Assembly: GCA_018268915.1 (NCBI GenBank)
Contig: JAFDVQ010000015.1
Coordinates: 62,001-126,000 of the forward strand
DNA length: 64,000 nucleotides
Reading direction: 5' to 3'
Source: Acidobacteriota bacterium
GTDB lineage: Bacteria > Acidobacteriota > Terriglobia > Terriglobales > Acidobacteriaceae
The position numbers and the translations under genes are program-made. A model generated the notes under the pieces. The model did no database searches, was not told the origin of the DNA, and saw nothing but the letters and a program-made list of their open reading frames with translations. How positions within the stretch are numbered: position 1 is the first letter of the stretch; every line of letters begins with the position of its first letter. Shown here in pieces: positions 18,220 to 27,060 of the stretch.

Positions 18220-19146
18220 TTAATCATCCCTGCCCTTTTGTGAGTCTCCGTAATACCCAGTTTTGTGCCGTATGTTGAATTCATCCGGCGCAGCGCGCGG
18301 AACCGTGACCTCGATCCTGTGAAACTCCCGCCCGGGCTCCTGGTTCCGTGGGTAGTATCCGATCAAATACTGTGTCCGAAGGTCTTCGCTCACCCTCTCG
18401 AACGCTTTATCGAGCCCGCCTTCGAAGGCGTAGAAGCTCTTGCCTCCCGTGTCCTGCGAGAGAGTGATCATTGCGTGCTCCCCGCCCAGATCGCGGCCCG
18501 CGCTGGCCTCGATCGGCACATCAATGATGGAGTAAATCATCACTTCATTACGCAACGCCTGCTCGAGCGCCTCCTCATACGTAGAGCCTTTTACCGTATC
18601 GCCTCCGTCCGACACCAGCACCAGGACCTTCCGGCCCTCTCGCTTCCCTAGCGCCCGGGAGCCGACATAAATCGCGTCGTAGAGCGCAGTCCCGCCTGCC
18701 CCGCGCATGTGATCGATACCGCGGTCTAGCTGCGCGACATTGTTTGTGAAGCCCCACAATTCGTCGACATAGGTGTTGAACTGGATCACGCTCATTCGGT
18801 CCTGCGACCGCATCAGAGCATGAACAAACTTTTTTGCCGATGACTGCTCGATTCCGCGATCTTTGAAGGTGCTCGAACTGGTATCGACCGCTAGTGTCAG
18901 ATTCAACGGCATCTCCGACTGCCGTTCGAAATGCGAGATCTTCTGGGGCCGGCCATCCTCAAAAATCTTGAAACTATCCTGCCCCAGTCCGCCGACGATA
19001 GATCCGGACTTGTCCGTGACGTTCACGAAAATGTTGACAAGTTTTACGTCGAGTCGAAGAGGCTTGTCGTCCTGAGAGAAGAGCCTCGGACTCCATACGG
19101 AAAGCGCCACCGTCGCAACAGTCGCGAATCTACGCAGCCGGCCCAT
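18220..19146 (-). CDS. VWFA-domain protein, acidobacterial TIGR03436 type
   Basis: A 308-residue exported protein. A signal peptide (about 1-25, ending RLFSQ) is followed by an N-terminal region with KISHFERQ and a von Willebrand A domain with the MIDAS motif DTSSST near 93 and later GGTALYDAI and LVSDGGDT. The C-terminus (IGYYPRNQEPGREFHRIEV) is typical of the TIGR03436 family, which is strongly expanded in Acidobacteria. Function unknown; probably adhesion or envelope. The ATG at 19146 overlaps the end of the MoaD-MoaE gene by 17 nt. Confidence 0.88.
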   Translation of the reverse strand: MGRLRRFATVATVALSVWSPRLFSQDDKPLRLDVKLVNIFVNVTDKSGSIVGGLGQDSFKIFEDGRPQKISHFERQSEMPLNLTLAVDTSSSTFKDRGIEQSSAKKFVHALMRSQDRMSVIQFNTYVDELWGFTNNVAQLDRGIDHMRGAGGTALYDAIYVGSRALGKREGRKVLVLVSDGGDTVKGSTYEEALEQALRNEVMIYSIIDVPIEASAGRDLGGEHAMITLSQDTGGKSFYAFEGGLDKAFERVSEDLRTQYLIGYYPRNQEPGREFHRIEVTVPRAAPDEFNIRHKTGYYGDSQKGRDD

Positions 19147-19855
19147 TGGCGCCCTCCACGGCGGCATAGCCCGGAGGAAAGGGTTCGCCATCGGCCCAAA
19201 CCGCGCCATCTACAAATGTCTCCTTCTTCCAGATCGGCACCGTCTTCTTCAGGGTGTCGATCAGCCAGCGGCTGGCCTCGTATGCCTGCGCCCGGTGAGC
19301 CGACGAAACGATAATCAGCACACTCGTCTCTCCAACTTGCAGCCGGCCCAGGCGATGAATGATGCTCACGTACCGAACGCCGAATTTCTTCACTGCTTCG
19401 CCGGCCAATTCGCCCATCTGCTTCATCGCCATCTCTTCGTAGGCTTCGTAGTCGAGGTAGAGCGTCTGCCGCCCCCGTGAGTTGTTGCGAACGATACCAT
19501 CGAACACAACGACAGCCCCGTCCTCACCCTGTTTCGCGGCCCGAACAAGACTGTCAGCGTCGATAACCTCTCGGGTCAGGCGTATTCGCTTCAGGCTCGG
19601 GAGTTCTAGCGGCCCGGCACCGCCCGATACCGGCGGTAGCAACCCCACTTCGTCGTTGTCGCTCAATGTCCGATTTCGCTCGGCATACTCTGCATTCACG
19701 CTAACGGCAATCCCCAGCGATTCCACGATTGGCGAATGGACACCGAGCCGTGCTAGAAGGTCAGCCACCGTCGACCCGCCAGGCAGGTCGAGACCAAACG
19801 GCTCTGAGCCGAGAGATTCCTTGAGAATGCCGAAAGGAAGAATACGTACGTGCAT
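19130..19855 (-). CDS. MoaD-MoaE fusion, molybdopterin synthase
   Basis: One chain carries both molybdopterin synthase subunits. Residues 1-81 are a MoaD/ThiS-like ubiquitin fold ending LLPPVSGG, the Gly-Gly that normally is the free, thiocarboxylated C-terminus. From about 90 to 215 is MoaE, with HRLGRLQVGE, SSAHRAQAYEA and the active-site lysines in VPIWKKE. The enzyme puts the dithiolene sulfurs on precursor Z for molybdenum cofactor. ATG 19855 was chosen; a TTG three codons upstream is possible. No other moa gene is in the window. Confidence 0.9.
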   Translation of the reverse strand: MHVRILPFGILKESLGSEPFGLDLPGGSTVADLLARLGVHSPIVESLGIAVSVNAEYAERNRTLSDNDEVGLLPPVSGGAGPLELPSLKRIRLTREVIDADSLVRAAKQGEDGAVVVFDGIVRNNSRGRQTLYLDYEAYEEMAMKQMGELAGEAVKKFGVRYVSIIHRLGRLQVGETSVLIIVSSAHRAQAYEASRWLIDTLKKTVPIWKKETFVDGAVWADGEPFPPGYAAVEGANGPAA

Positions 19856-19937
19856 CTTGAACAAAGAATACTGCCTCGGGAGTTAGACGCAGCAACCATC
19901 CCGGAGGTGTCGAATCGAGGCCGTCTCGGACCACACG

Positions 19938-19969
19938 CAAAAAGAAAAGGCCGGCTTGTTGCGCCGGCC
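19938..19969 (-). terminator. Rho-independent terminator of lon
   Basis: On the minus strand, GGCCGGC and GCCGGCC (19963-19969 with 19949-19955, 7-nt loop) form a 7-bp stem followed by TTTTCTTTTTG. It lies 20 nt after the lon stop. Confidence 0.85.
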
Positions 19970-19989
19970 TCATCTTGAGCTGATCTACA

Positions 19990-22419
19990 CTATGCGGCTG
20001 CTGAAGCCCCAGTCCCCGTTGCCAGCGGAGAAACCTCGGGCTTGGCATTCAACAGGGGTAAAGCCACTGCCAGAACATCCTCGATCCGGCTGGCGTAGTG
20101 AATCGAGACTCCTTCGATCATGTCGGAAGTCAGGTCCTCTTCCACGTCCTGTCTGTTCTCGGCCGGCAGAATGATGGTTTGCACTCCCGCCCGCCTCGCA
20201 GCCAGAAACTTCTCCTTGATCCCGCCTACCGGCAGCACATTCCCGCTCAGCGTGATCTCGCCCGTCATCGCCGTTAATGGGCGAACCGGAATATCCGTCA
20301 GCAGAGACGCCAGCACCGTGGCCATCGTCACGCCTGCCGAAGGACCATCCTTCGGGATAGCTCCAGCCGGAATATGGATGTGGAGATCCAGTTCCTTGTT
20401 GAAGTCCTCCGACAGATTCAGCAGCGCCGAGTTCGACCGCACCCACGTGAGCGCCGCCTGCATCGACTCCTGCATCACCTCGCCGATCTGGCCGGTCATC
20501 GTGAAGCCGCCCTTCCCCTTCATCTTGTTCGCTTCGATAAAGAGAATGTCGCCTCCCGCCGGTGTCCATGCCAGACCTACCGCCACGCCGGGGCGCTTTA
20601 CGCGCTCGGCGATTTCGGTATCAACCCGCACCTGGATGTTGCCCAGGAACTCCTTGAGCAGGTCCTTGTCGACGGTGATCTTCTCGTTCTTGCCTTCGAC
20701 CACACGACGCGCTTCCTTGCGGCACACCGTCCCGATCACCTGCTCCAGTTTGCGGACGCCAGCCTCCCGCGTGTAATGCCGAATCAAGTGCCTAACCGAT
20801 GGCTCCGGAAACTCGATCTGTTCTTCGGTGATTCCGTTTTCCTTAATCTGCCTCGGAACGAGGTACCGGTTCGCAATGTGGAGCTTCTCCTCCTCGCTGT
20901 AGCCCTGCAGAGGAATGATCTCCATACGGTCGAGCAGCGGCGGCGGAATCGGATCGAGCATGTTCGCCGTGCAGATAAAGAGCACCTTTGACAAATCGAA
21001 CGGCACATCCAGGTAGTTGTCCCGGAATGCATTGTTTTGCGCAGGATCCAGCGTCTCAAGCAGCGCGGACGCAGGATCTCCGCGGAAATCGCGCCCAAGT
21101 TTGTCCACCTCATCCAGCATGATCACAGGGTCGTTGGTTTCCGCCCTGCGGATGCTCTGGATGATCTGTCCAGGCAATGCCCCGATGTACGTGCGCCGAT
21201 GTCCGCGAATCTCGGCCTCGTCGTGCATTCCGCCCAGCGAAACTCTCTGGAACTTGCGCCCGAGAGCGCGCGCGATGGACTTGCCGAGGCTGGTTTTGCC
21301 CACGCCCGGAGGTCCAACAAAGCACAAAATCGGCCCTTTCATATCGGGCTTGAGTTCCAGCACCGACAGATAGTCGAGAATCCGGTCTTTCACCTTCTTT
21401 AGCCCGTAGTGATCCTCATCGAGAATCTCGCGTGCCTTCCCGATATCTACCTTGGAGCCCGAGCTCTTGGCCCAGGGAAGAACGGCGAGCCACTCGATGT
21501 AATTCCGCGTGAGGGAGTAGTCCGCAGCCATGGGAGACATGCGTCCGAGGCGCGACAGTTCCTTCATCGCCTCCTTCTTCACGTCCTCTGGCATGCCGGC
21601 TTCTTCGATCTTTTTTCTCAGCTCTTCAACTTCGCGCTGGCCTTCATCCTGCTCGCCCAGTTCTTTCTGGATGGCCTTCATCTGCTCGCGCAGATAGTAG
21701 TCGCGCTGCGATTGCTGAACCTGGTCCTGGACCTCGCTCTGGATCTTCGTCCGAAGCTGCTGAACCTCGATCTCCTTGGCAAGGTGCTTCGTGAGCAATT
21801 CAAGCCGCTCCGGAACGCTCGGATTATCGAGCAGGGCCTGCTTATCGTCGGTGGTGAGGAATGGAAGTGAGGAGGCGACAAAATCCACGAGCCGGCTGGG
21901 GTCTTCAATATTCCCGGCAATCGTCCTGAGTTCGTCCGAAAGCGTAGCCGACTCCGAAACAATCTGCTGGAACTGGCCAACCACGTTCCGAACCAGTGCC
22001 TCGATCGAAGCCGTCGTCTGGCCCTCGACGTCGAGTACCGTCTCTACTTCGGCGATCATGAATGGTTCCGTCTGGACATAGCGCACCAACCGGACCCGCT
22101 CGACACCCTCTGTGAAGACAAAGCGGCTCTGATTCGGCATCCTGACAACCTTATGCACTGTGGCCAGGGTGCCAACGGCATGCAGATCAGTCGGCTTCGG
22201 GGAATCCAGTCGAGGATCCAGCTGAGCCGCCACCACGATCGAGCGCTCATCCCCCAGCGACTCGATGAGCTGGATGGAACTTTCCCGCCCAACCGTAAGT
22301 GGCAGAACAGCATGCGGGAATAAAACTGTATCCCTGACCGGCAAAACCGGAATCCGCCTCGGTCCTGAGAGGCGTTTCTGCGGATTTTCTGGCGGTAGGA
22401 TGGAAGGCTGACTTGGCAT
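19990..22419 (-). CDS. lon: ATP-dependent Lon protease
   Basis: Cytosolic AAA+ protease for damaged and regulatory proteins; 809 residues, normal for LonA. An N-terminal LON substrate domain (about 20-210) is followed by coiled coil, then AAA+ with Walker A GPPGVGKTS near 370 and Walker B VIMLDEVDK. The protease domain has the catalytic dyad Ser694 (GPSAG) and Lys737 (GGIKEK), 43 apart as in E. coli. The start is ATG 22419 with AAGAGGA 6 nt upstream; a TTG six codons earlier is unlikely. A heat-shock-like promoter is noted upstream. Confidence 0.97.
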   Translation of the reverse strand: MPSQPSILPPENPQKRLSGPRRIPVLPVRDTVLFPHAVLPLTVGRESSIQLIESLGDERSIVVAAQLDPRLDSPKPTDLHAVGTLATVHKVVRMPNQSRFVFTEGVERVRLVRYVQTEPFMIAEVETVLDVEGQTTASIEALVRNVVGQFQQIVSESATLSDELRTIAGNIEDPSRLVDFVASSLPFLTTDDKQALLDNPSVPERLELLTKHLAKEIEVQQLRTKIQSEVQDQVQQSQRDYYLREQMKAIQKELGEQDEGQREVEELRKKIEEAGMPEDVKKEAMKELSRLGRMSPMAADYSLTRNYIEWLAVLPWAKSSGSKVDIGKAREILDEDHYGLKKVKDRILDYLSVLELKPDMKGPILCFVGPPGVGKTSLGKSIARALGRKFQRVSLGGMHDEAEIRGHRRTYIGALPGQIIQSIRRAETNDPVIMLDEVDKLGRDFRGDPASALLETLDPAQNNAFRDNYLDVPFDLSKVLFICTANMLDPIPPPLLDRMEIIPLQGYSEEEKLHIANRYLVPRQIKENGITEEQIEFPEPSVRHLIRHYTREAGVRKLEQVIGTVCRKEARRVVEGKNEKITVDKDLLKEFLGNIQVRVDTEIAERVKRPGVAVGLAWTPAGGDILFIEANKMKGKGGFTMTGQIGEVMQESMQAALTWVRSNSALLNLSEDFNKELDLHIHIPAGAIPKDGPSAGVTMATVLASLLTDIPVRPLTAMTGEITLSGNVLPVGGIKEKFLAARRAGVQTIILPAENRQDVEEDLTSDMIEGVSIHYASRIEDVLAVALPLLNAKPEVSPLATGTGASAAA

Positions 22420-22445
22420 TGAGTGTCCTCTTATCAACTTTCCTT

Positions 22446-22477
22446 ATTAGACAACACGGAGCTTCGAAAGTTTCAAG
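22446..22477 (-). promoter_or_regulatory. Candidate lon promoter with sigma-32-like -35
   Basis: Reading the minus strand, CTTGAAA (22477-22471) is followed after 19 nt by TCTAAT (22451-22446), ending 26 nt before the lon ATG. CTTGAAA matches the heat-shock sigma -35 element. The downstream half is a poor match to CCCCAT and the sigma-70 spacing is long, so class is unresolved. Confidence 0.4.
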
Positions 22478-22532
22478 AATCTCCGGGCCCCTTGTTCGGT
22501 TTACGTTCTCAGCCACACTCGAGTTCCGGCGG

Positions 22533-22574
22533 CCCAAAAAGCTTGAGCCGCGCTTCGAGCAAGTCGCGGCTCAA
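22533..22574 (-). terminator. Terminator of the sigma/anti-sigma operon
   Basis: A perfect 10-bp stem (TTGAGCCGCG at 22574-22565 with CGCGGCTCAA at 22552-22543 on the minus strand, apical extension ACTT/AAG) is followed by GCTTTTTGGG. It lies about 100 nt after the anti-sigma gene on the same strand. Confidence 0.75.
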
Positions 22575-22671
22575 CTGATTTATCGGCTTCTGGTTGGAAA
22601 GGCTGAGACCAGCATGTCGGAACATTTCCTTCGATTGCCAAGTCTACAGCGGGGTTTGATTTACTACTCGC

Positions 22672-22914
22672 CTAACCGTCACCTTTTTTAATGGCCGACT
22701 CGATGCGCGCCCAGAGATTGTCTTCCGGCTGTTCATCCGGGAAGAGCTGCTTGGCTGCCTGCGCGATGGTCTGCAGATCGCTATACAGCTGACGGCAGTT
22801 GTTTTTGCAATCTCTTATGTGGGGGTGATTCAGTACGTCAGCCCCGGAACCCACCAGTTCGGCAAGCTGGCTCTGGAATTGTTCACAGCTCATCGAGTTT
22901 GTATCGACGGTCAT
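22672..22914 (-). CDS. Small anti-sigma factor-like protein
   Basis: An 80-residue cytosolic protein with Cys10 (SCEQFQSQL) and a HIRDCKNNC segment, close to the zinc-binding anti-sigma (ZAS/zf-HC2) H-x3-C-x2-C motif but with one extra residue between the cysteines. It has no membrane segment. Its ATG overlaps the TGA of the upstream ECF sigma gene (ATGA), the usual arrangement for a sigma and its cognate anti-sigma. The partner role is inferred from that coupling. Confidence 0.75.
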   Translation of the reverse strand: MTVDTNSMSCEQFQSQLAELVGSGADVLNHPHIRDCKNNCRQLYSDLQTIAQAAKQLFPDEQPEDNLWARIESAIKKGDG

Positions 22915-23603
22915 CGCTTGCCCCCTTTGCGGAGCGACTGACGAAGAGCATCGCGCAGTTTCAGCCGGGCCTTGTGAAGCTGAGATTTACTGTTACCAAC
23001 TGAACAGTCGAGCATGGCAGCAATCTCATTATGCTCAAAGCCCTCAACATCGTGAAGAACAAAGATCAACCGGTAACCTGCCGGCAACGCGGCAACTGCC
23101 CGTTCCAGTGCAAGCCTGTCGATTGATCCGGTAAGCGAAAGATCCGGAGCTCCGAAGCTGCGGCCTGGACCGTCGTCATAAGACGGCTCCATGGCTTCAT
23201 CCAGGGACATTAGCGGAAGACCCTTCTTGCGCAGATGCATCAGGACAACGTTGATCGATAACCGGTGCAGCCAGGTCGAAAATGCCGAATCTCCCCGGAA
23301 GGTCGCAATCTTCCGATGAAGCTGAAGGAACGCCTCCTGCGTCAGGTCCTCGGCCTCGGCCACATTGCCCACCATACGCAGGCATAGAGAATAAATCCTT
23401 CGCTTGTGAAGGGAATAAAGATGAGCAAACGCGTGGTGATCGCCGGCCTGAGCTCGTGCCAGCATCTCCGCGTCAGGAGTCAGAGGAGCTTGTGGCTTGG
23501 CGGCCTCGGGTGCAGAATCCTGCGGATCGGCCGCGTTGTCCTCCTGGACAGTTGGCGCGGCGGACCCTTCAGTGGTCTGCTTTGAAAACCTGGTACGTGG
23601 CAT
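22911..23603 (-). CDS. ECF (sigma-70 family, group 4) RNA polymerase sigma factor
   Basis: A 230-residue extracytoplasmic-function sigma factor. After an unusual Ala/Pro/Gln-rich N-terminal extension of about 50 residues come sigma-2 (LYSLHKRRIYSLCLRMVGN, then AEDLTQEAFLQLHRKI) and sigma-4 (LPAGYRLIFVLHDVEG, then HNEIAAMLDCSVGNSKSQLH). The ATG at 23603 has AAAGGAAG 4 nt upstream; the frame extends 20 codons further without a binding site. It overlaps the anti-sigma gene downstream and is divergent from the TamA-like gene. Confidence 0.92.
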   Translation of the reverse strand: MPRTRFSKQTTEGSAAPTVQEDNAADPQDSAPEAAKPQAPLTPDAEMLARAQAGDHHAFAHLYSLHKRRIYSLCLRMVGNVAEAEDLTQEAFLQLHRKIATFRGDSAFSTWLHRLSINVVLMHLRKKGLPLMSLDEAMEPSYDDGPGRSFGAPDLSLTGSIDRLALERAVAALPAGYRLIFVLHDVEGFEHNEIAAMLDCSVGNSKSQLHKARLKLRDALRQSLRKGGKR

Positions 23604-23809
23604 GCGCTTCCTTTGGGGAAAATTGTCAGTGGTGGCGGTGAGAATCGTCTGGTGCTGCGCCAAGCTTCTTTCCTCGTTAGTATAAGGTGCAGCGGTTGAA
23701 AAACTTTGAGCTGCGGCGAGAAGAAACCGATTAGGCTCTCAAGTTGTTTTATTAGATGCAACCAAATGCCTTGGTGCGGGTCTATACGGCTAAAATTCTG
23801 GGAGATAGA

Positions 23810-26800
23810 GTGCGTAAGACTATGCCGGCATGGCAGCTCGGCTCAAGGCTAAAGCAGGAGATGCTGTTCTTATCCTTTTTCCTGCTCGCCACTTTTCTTC
23901 CAGACACTTCTCTCGCTATTCAAACGCCTTCAACACCTCCCCCTCGGGCATCCCTTTTACGCAACATCGCTAAGGCGCCGAGTTTCGCCTCTTCACATTT
24001 CGAAGCCGATCGCTATGCCGGATGGCTCGGCCGTCCCGTTCGCGAGATCCAATTCAAGGGTGTTGCGCCCGAACGCCTCCAGCAACTGCAGGAACACCTT
24101 CCTCAGGAGGTCGGAGCGCCACTCGACCGCGAGAAGATTGCACAATCTCTGCGACAGCTTTACGCCTCGGGGCTTTTCGAGACGATCCAGGCCGATGTCT
24201 CTCAGGAAGGCGACGGTGTCAAGCTTGTGTTCAAAGCCTCCACTCGCGAATTCATTGGCGTGGTCACCGTGACTGGAGCCAAAGGCGCAACGATGAACGC
24301 GCAGCTCGTCGCCGCAAGCCGTCTCAATCCCGGAACCCGCTTCTCTGAGACGCGGCTTGGCGCGGCGCAGGGTCGCATGCGCCAGGCCCTCGCCGACAAC
24401 GGCTTCAACGAACCCAAAATCACCTACACCTTGAAGCGGCACCAGGAGGAGCAACTCGTCGACATCGCCTTCGAAGTTGTCTCCGGGATTCAGGCTCGCG
24501 TGGGATCGGTAGCTGTCGAAGGCGATTCCGGCATGACACTCGAGCAGTTCCGGCACTCGGCACGCCTGCACGCCGGAACCAAAATCAATCACGACACGAA
24601 TAATCGGGCACTCACAGGTGTCCTGAAGCACTACCAGAAAGAGAATCGGCTCGAAGCAGACGTAAAGCTTCAGTCCCAGAACTACTCAGCCGACGCGAAG
24701 AGAACCAACTACAGCTTCGCCGCTACCCGAGGACCTGTCGTTCACGTTGGAATTGAAGGAGCCAAACTAAGCTCGGAACGTCTCAAACGCCTGGTGCCCG
24801 TATTCGAAGAGGGCACCGTAGACGAAGATCTGCTCAATGAAGGCAACCGCCGTCTTCGAGACTACTTCCAGCGGCTCGGGTACTTCGACGTAAAGGTCGA
24901 TCACATCGTGCGCAGCCCGGAAGGCGCCGCTACCGTGAACATCACCTACACCGTCTCACTTGGTTCACGACGAAGGGTTGAGAGTGTCACAGTTGCTGGC
25001 AATCACTATTTCGATTCCGACACCCTCAAACAGCTGCTAAGCGTCCGGGCTGCCGACTATCTCGATCGACACGGCACCTACAGCCAGGCCCTTGTCGCCA
25101 CTGACATCGCCGCCCTGGAGACCGTCTACAACAACAACGGTTTCTCCAAGGTGAAGATTTCCTCCGAAGCACTCAGCGGACAGAACACGTCCTCTCCCAG
25201 CGCCAAAGGCTCTCTTCGGAACCCCACCGAACCTCTCTCCGTCGTCTACCACATCGAGGAAGGGCAGCAGCAGCGAGTCGCCGTGCTGAAATTGGATGGA
25301 GTCATCAAAGGAGACACAAATAAACTCCAGGGGTTGATGAACACGTCGCCCGGGCAGTTGTTCTCCCCACAGAATCTTGCCGGTGACCGCGATGCTCTCC
25401 TCACTGACTATCTGGGCAAGGGGTTCGACCAGGTGCAGATTGATGTTGAAAACCAGACCGAAGACGCTGACCCCACCAAGGTAGACGTCACCTTTCACAT
25501 CCACGAAGGCCAGCAGATCTTTGTCCGCAAGGTACTGATCTCAGGGCTCCACTACACCCGCCCCGACACCGTCGCGAAAGCCATCACGTTGCACCCTGGT
25601 GATCCACTGAGCCAGACCGCGCTCGGTGAGATTCAGCGGAACATGTACGAGTTCGCTCTCTTCAACGAAGTCAATACAGCCATTCAGAATCCCAACGGCG
25701 ACGAACCATACAAAACCGTCCTCGTTCAAACCACCGAGGCCCGCCGCTGGACCCTCACCTATGGTCTCGGCTTCGAAGCCCAGACGGGCACTCCGCAAAA
25801 TAACTGCGCAGGCCTGCAGAGACGTGGCGAAACCTGCTCGCCCAACGGACGTCCGGGCCTCAGCCCGCGAGTGCTCCTCGACATCACTCGCAATAATCTC
25901 TTCGGGCGCGATCAGTCGGCATCCATTCGCGGCACCTACGGTCTCCTCGAGCAGAACGTGAACCTGCTGTTTCAGAATCCCCATTTTCGCGGCAATCGAG
26001 ACTTCGGCTTCACCTTCTCCGGTGGCTACGCCAGCAGCCAGGACGTCTCGACCTATGTCGCCTCCAAGCTCGAAGCCGGTTTCCGCTGGACGGAGCACTT
26101 CACGCAGCCCAACCCCTTGCTGTCTCGCGCCAACACCTTCGTCTACGCGTACGATTTCCGCCGCGTGAAAGTCTCCGAAGACAGCCTTCAGGTGTTCCCT
26201 GCCGAAATACCGGCGCTCGCAGCTGCGGTTCGCGTCGCAGGTCCCGGCATCACCTGGATCCGCGATACCCGCGACTCTGCACTCGATTCGCGTCGCGGCA
26301 CCTACACGACATTCCAGGACTTCCTCTCGAACCAGAGACTCGGATCACAGGCAGAATTCAATCGCCTTGATCTGTCCAACTCGAGCTACTACGGAATCGA
26401 CAAGAATCGCTTTGTAATTGCCCGCAACACGCGATACGGTCAGGAGCGCTCTTACGGTCCGCCTTCAGCTCAACTGCTCCCTTTGCCCGAACGCCTCTAC
26501 GCCGGTGGCCCCACGTCGCATCGCGGATTCGGCATCAACGGGGCAGGCCCCCGTGATCCCGAAACAGGTTTCCCCATCGGCGGTGCCGGCGCCCTCGTGA
26601 ACAGCACCGAACTTCGTCTGCCCCCGCCCATCCTCCCCTTTTTCGGCGACGCGCTCAGCTTCGTGCTCTTCCACGACATGGGCAATGTCTTCACGAACGC
26701 GGGAGACGCGTGGGAAAGCATCCTCCGCGTCGAGCAGCCCAATCGGGACTCCTGCAAAGTCCTGACCCCGGGAAGCGCGCAGAATCCTCCCGTGCCAACT

Positions 26801-27043
26801 GGATCAGACACGTCCACCGGTCCCCAGGGACAGTGCAGCTTTAACTACTTCTCGCACGCCGCTGGGCTCGGCATGCGCTATCACACGCCGGTCGGTCCCA
26901 TTCGCCTCGACTTCAGCTACAACATGAACCCGCCGATCTATCCCGTCAACGTCGACTACGCCCTGCCCGACCCGTATTCGAATCCGCATGTTGGTGAGGC
27001 GCAGCGCTTCAACTTCTTCTTCAGCCTGGGACAAACATTTTGA
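23810..27043 (+). CDS. Omp85-family outer-membrane assembly protein (BamA/TamA-like)
   Basis: A 1077-residue outer-membrane protein. A signal peptide (hydrophobic MLFLSFFLLATFLP, cleaved near SLA) is followed by about five POTRA domains (roughly 50-650, e.g. VREIQFKGV, RVGSVAVEG, RRVESVTVAG, IFVRKVLISG) and a 16-strand barrel from about 680. GPTSHRGFGINGAGP matches the conserved VRGY/F loop of Omp85 proteins. GTG 23810 was chosen because GGGAG lies 5 nt upstream; an ATG at 23822 or 23756 is possible. Downstream surA-like and tamB genes favour a TamA-type role; BamA cannot be excluded. Confidence 0.88.
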   Translation: MRKTMPAWQLGSRLKQEMLFLSFFLLATFLPDTSLAIQTPSTPPPRASLLRNIAKAPSFASSHFEADRYAGWLGRPVREIQFKGVAPERLQQLQEHLPQEVGAPLDREKIAQSLRQLYASGLFETIQADVSQEGDGVKLVFKASTREFIGVVTVTGAKGATMNAQLVAASRLNPGTRFSETRLGAAQGRMRQALADNGFNEPKITYTLKRHQEEQLVDIAFEVVSGIQARVGSVAVEGDSGMTLEQFRHSARLHAGTKINHDTNNRALTGVLKHYQKENRLEADVKLQSQNYSADAKRTNYSFAATRGPVVHVGIEGAKLSSERLKRLVPVFEEGTVDEDLLNEGNRRLRDYFQRLGYFDVKVDHIVRSPEGAATVNITYTVSLGSRRRVESVTVAGNHYFDSDTLKQLLSVRAADYLDRHGTYSQALVATDIAALETVYNNNGFSKVKISSEALSGQNTSSPSAKGSLRNPTEPLSVVYHIEEGQQQRVAVLKLDGVIKGDTNKLQGLMNTSPGQLFSPQNLAGDRDALLTDYLGKGFDQVQIDVENQTEDADPTKVDVTFHIHEGQQIFVRKVLISGLHYTRPDTVAKAITLHPGDPLSQTALGEIQRNMYEFALFNEVNTAIQNPNGDEPYKTVLVQTTEARRWTLTYGLGFEAQTGTPQNNCAGLQRRGETCSPNGRPGLSPRVLLDITRNNLFGRDQSASIRGTYGLLEQNVNLLFQNPHFRGNRDFGFTFSGGYASSQDVSTYVASKLEAGFRWTEHFTQPNPLLSRANTFVYAYDFRRVKVSEDSLQVFPAEIPALAAAVRVAGPGITWIRDTRDSALDSRRGTYTTFQDFLSNQRLGSQAEFNRLDLSNSSYYGIDKNRFVIARNTRYGQERSYGPPSAQLLPLPERLYAGGPTSHRGFGINGAGPRDPETGFPIGGAGALVNSTELRLPPPILPFFGDALSFVLFHDMGNVFTNAGDAWESILRVEQPNRDSCKVLTPGSAQNPPVPTGSDTSTGPQGQCSFNYFSHAAGLGMRYHTPVGPIRLDFSYNMNPPIYPVNVDYALPDPYSNPHVGEAQRFNFFFSLGQTF

Positions 27044-27060
27044 CGTCACGAGTGCTCAAA

